Shown in pieces: positions 30,003 through 30,096 of a stretch of DNA of 30,096 nt (position 1 is the stretch's first letter; the number at the start of each line of letters is the position of its first letter). The DNA comes from UBA1049 sp964525815 (GTDB lineage: Bacteria; Bacillota; Clostridia; Oscillospirales; CAG-382). The notes beneath the pieces are model-generated. The model did not search any database. It saw only the letters and a program-made list of their open reading frames with translations, and was not told the DNA's origin. The stretch lies in NCBI GenBank assembly GCA_964525815.1, contig CAZGJQ010000012.1, forward strand, positions 1 through 30,096, read 5' to 3'. The position numbers and the translations under genes are program-made.

Positions 30003-30096
30003 TTATTCGTCTATAATTTCACCGTCTATGGAAACGGTGTAAACCGACCAGGGTATAAGCTTACCGCAATTACCGAGTGCGTTCCTGACAGCCCCT
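30003..30096 (-). CDS. 3' end of an unidentified gene upstream of hcp
   Basis: An open minus-strand frame enters from the window edge and ends with TAA at 30003-30005, leaving 30 codons. The visible end reads like real protein (for example GKLIPWSVYTVSIDGEI) and contains one cysteine. It stops 20 bases before hcp with a Shine-Dalgarno site in the gap, so it is probably co-transcribed. Too little is visible to name a family. Confidence 0.5.
   Translation of the reverse strand, partial: GAVRNALGNCGKLIPWSVYTVSIDGEIIDE

Noticed and set aside
1..30096. Mobile elements, CRISPR arrays, tRNA or rRNA genes, integration sites
   Set aside because: No transposase or integrase motifs, regularly spaced repeats, cloverleaf-like sequences or flanking direct repeats were seen, and base composition looks even across the window.

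Overview
The window is a chromosomal segment of a low-to-mid GC, endospore-forming, Gram-positive anaerobe of the class Clostridia, most likely from the Oscillospiraceae/Ruminococcaceae side of the class. The evidence is the gene order topoisomerase A - gdpP - rplI - dnaB - tilS - ftsH, sporulation genes sigG and yunB, Firmicutes-type promoters and Shine-Dalgarno sites, lipoprotein signal peptides, and an oxygen-sensitive Hcp protein. Species cannot be read from the sequence. Coding density is high and no gap between genes reaches 300 bases. I see no tRNA, rRNA, CRISPR array, insertion sequence, prophage or integrase.

Layout. 1-599: 3' end of a type IIA topoisomerase A subunit. 601-8066: one rightward operon, gdpP-rplI-dnaB-tilS-ftsH, driven by a perfect sigma-A consensus promoter, with overlapping genes and a strong terminator. 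8163-10219: a membrane-anchored DHHW/AlgJ-like protein translationally coupled to a TrmH-type RNA methyltransferase, whose 3' end runs 93 bases into the convergent yunB. 10127-11808: divergent sporulation pair yunB / sigG, with a good sigma-F promoter in front of sigG and an 18-bp perfect palindrome between them. 11836-13763: a CiaR/CiaH-like two-component system with a TTTAAG-N5-TTTAAG repeat placed 10 bp from its own -10 box. 13865-15699: a zinc-ribbon membrane protein of unknown function and a DUF368 (polyprenyl-phosphate translocase family) protein. 15912-19292: a large GHL10 lipoprotein with repeated N-terminal modules under a dyad-covered sigma-A promoter. 19393-21637, leftward: a MalK/MsmX-type ATPase with no permeases nearby, a DUF4830 protein, and a DUF378 protein preceded by a possible pseudoknot leader. 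21887-24002: trmB, convergent with a stand-alone murE-type ligase. 24194-27974: a rightward operon of a YfbR-like 5'-nucleotidase, a TIM-barrel isomerase, a D-mannonate-oxidoreductase-like SDR and a solute-binding lipoprotein. 28060-30096, leftward: cupin, hcp and the tail of an upstream gene.

How it fits together. The left third is core replication, translation and membrane quality control, with c-di-AMP turnover. The centre combines forespore and mother-cell sporulation genes with envelope functions (two-component sensor, DUF368, murE, surface glycosidase-like lipoprotein). The right third looks like sugar-acid uptake and metabolism plus nitrosative or redox stress defence. An orphan sugar-type ATPase and an orphan binding lipoprotein suggest that transporter parts are shared with loci elsewhere.

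Most genes belong to known families. The most interesting signals are regulatory: the CiaR-type autoregulatory site, the sigma-F promoter of sigG, two long perfect or near-perfect operator-like dyads, the DUF378 leader fold, and a terminator built into the C-terminal codons of the histidine kinase. I found no convincing wholly new multi-gene system.
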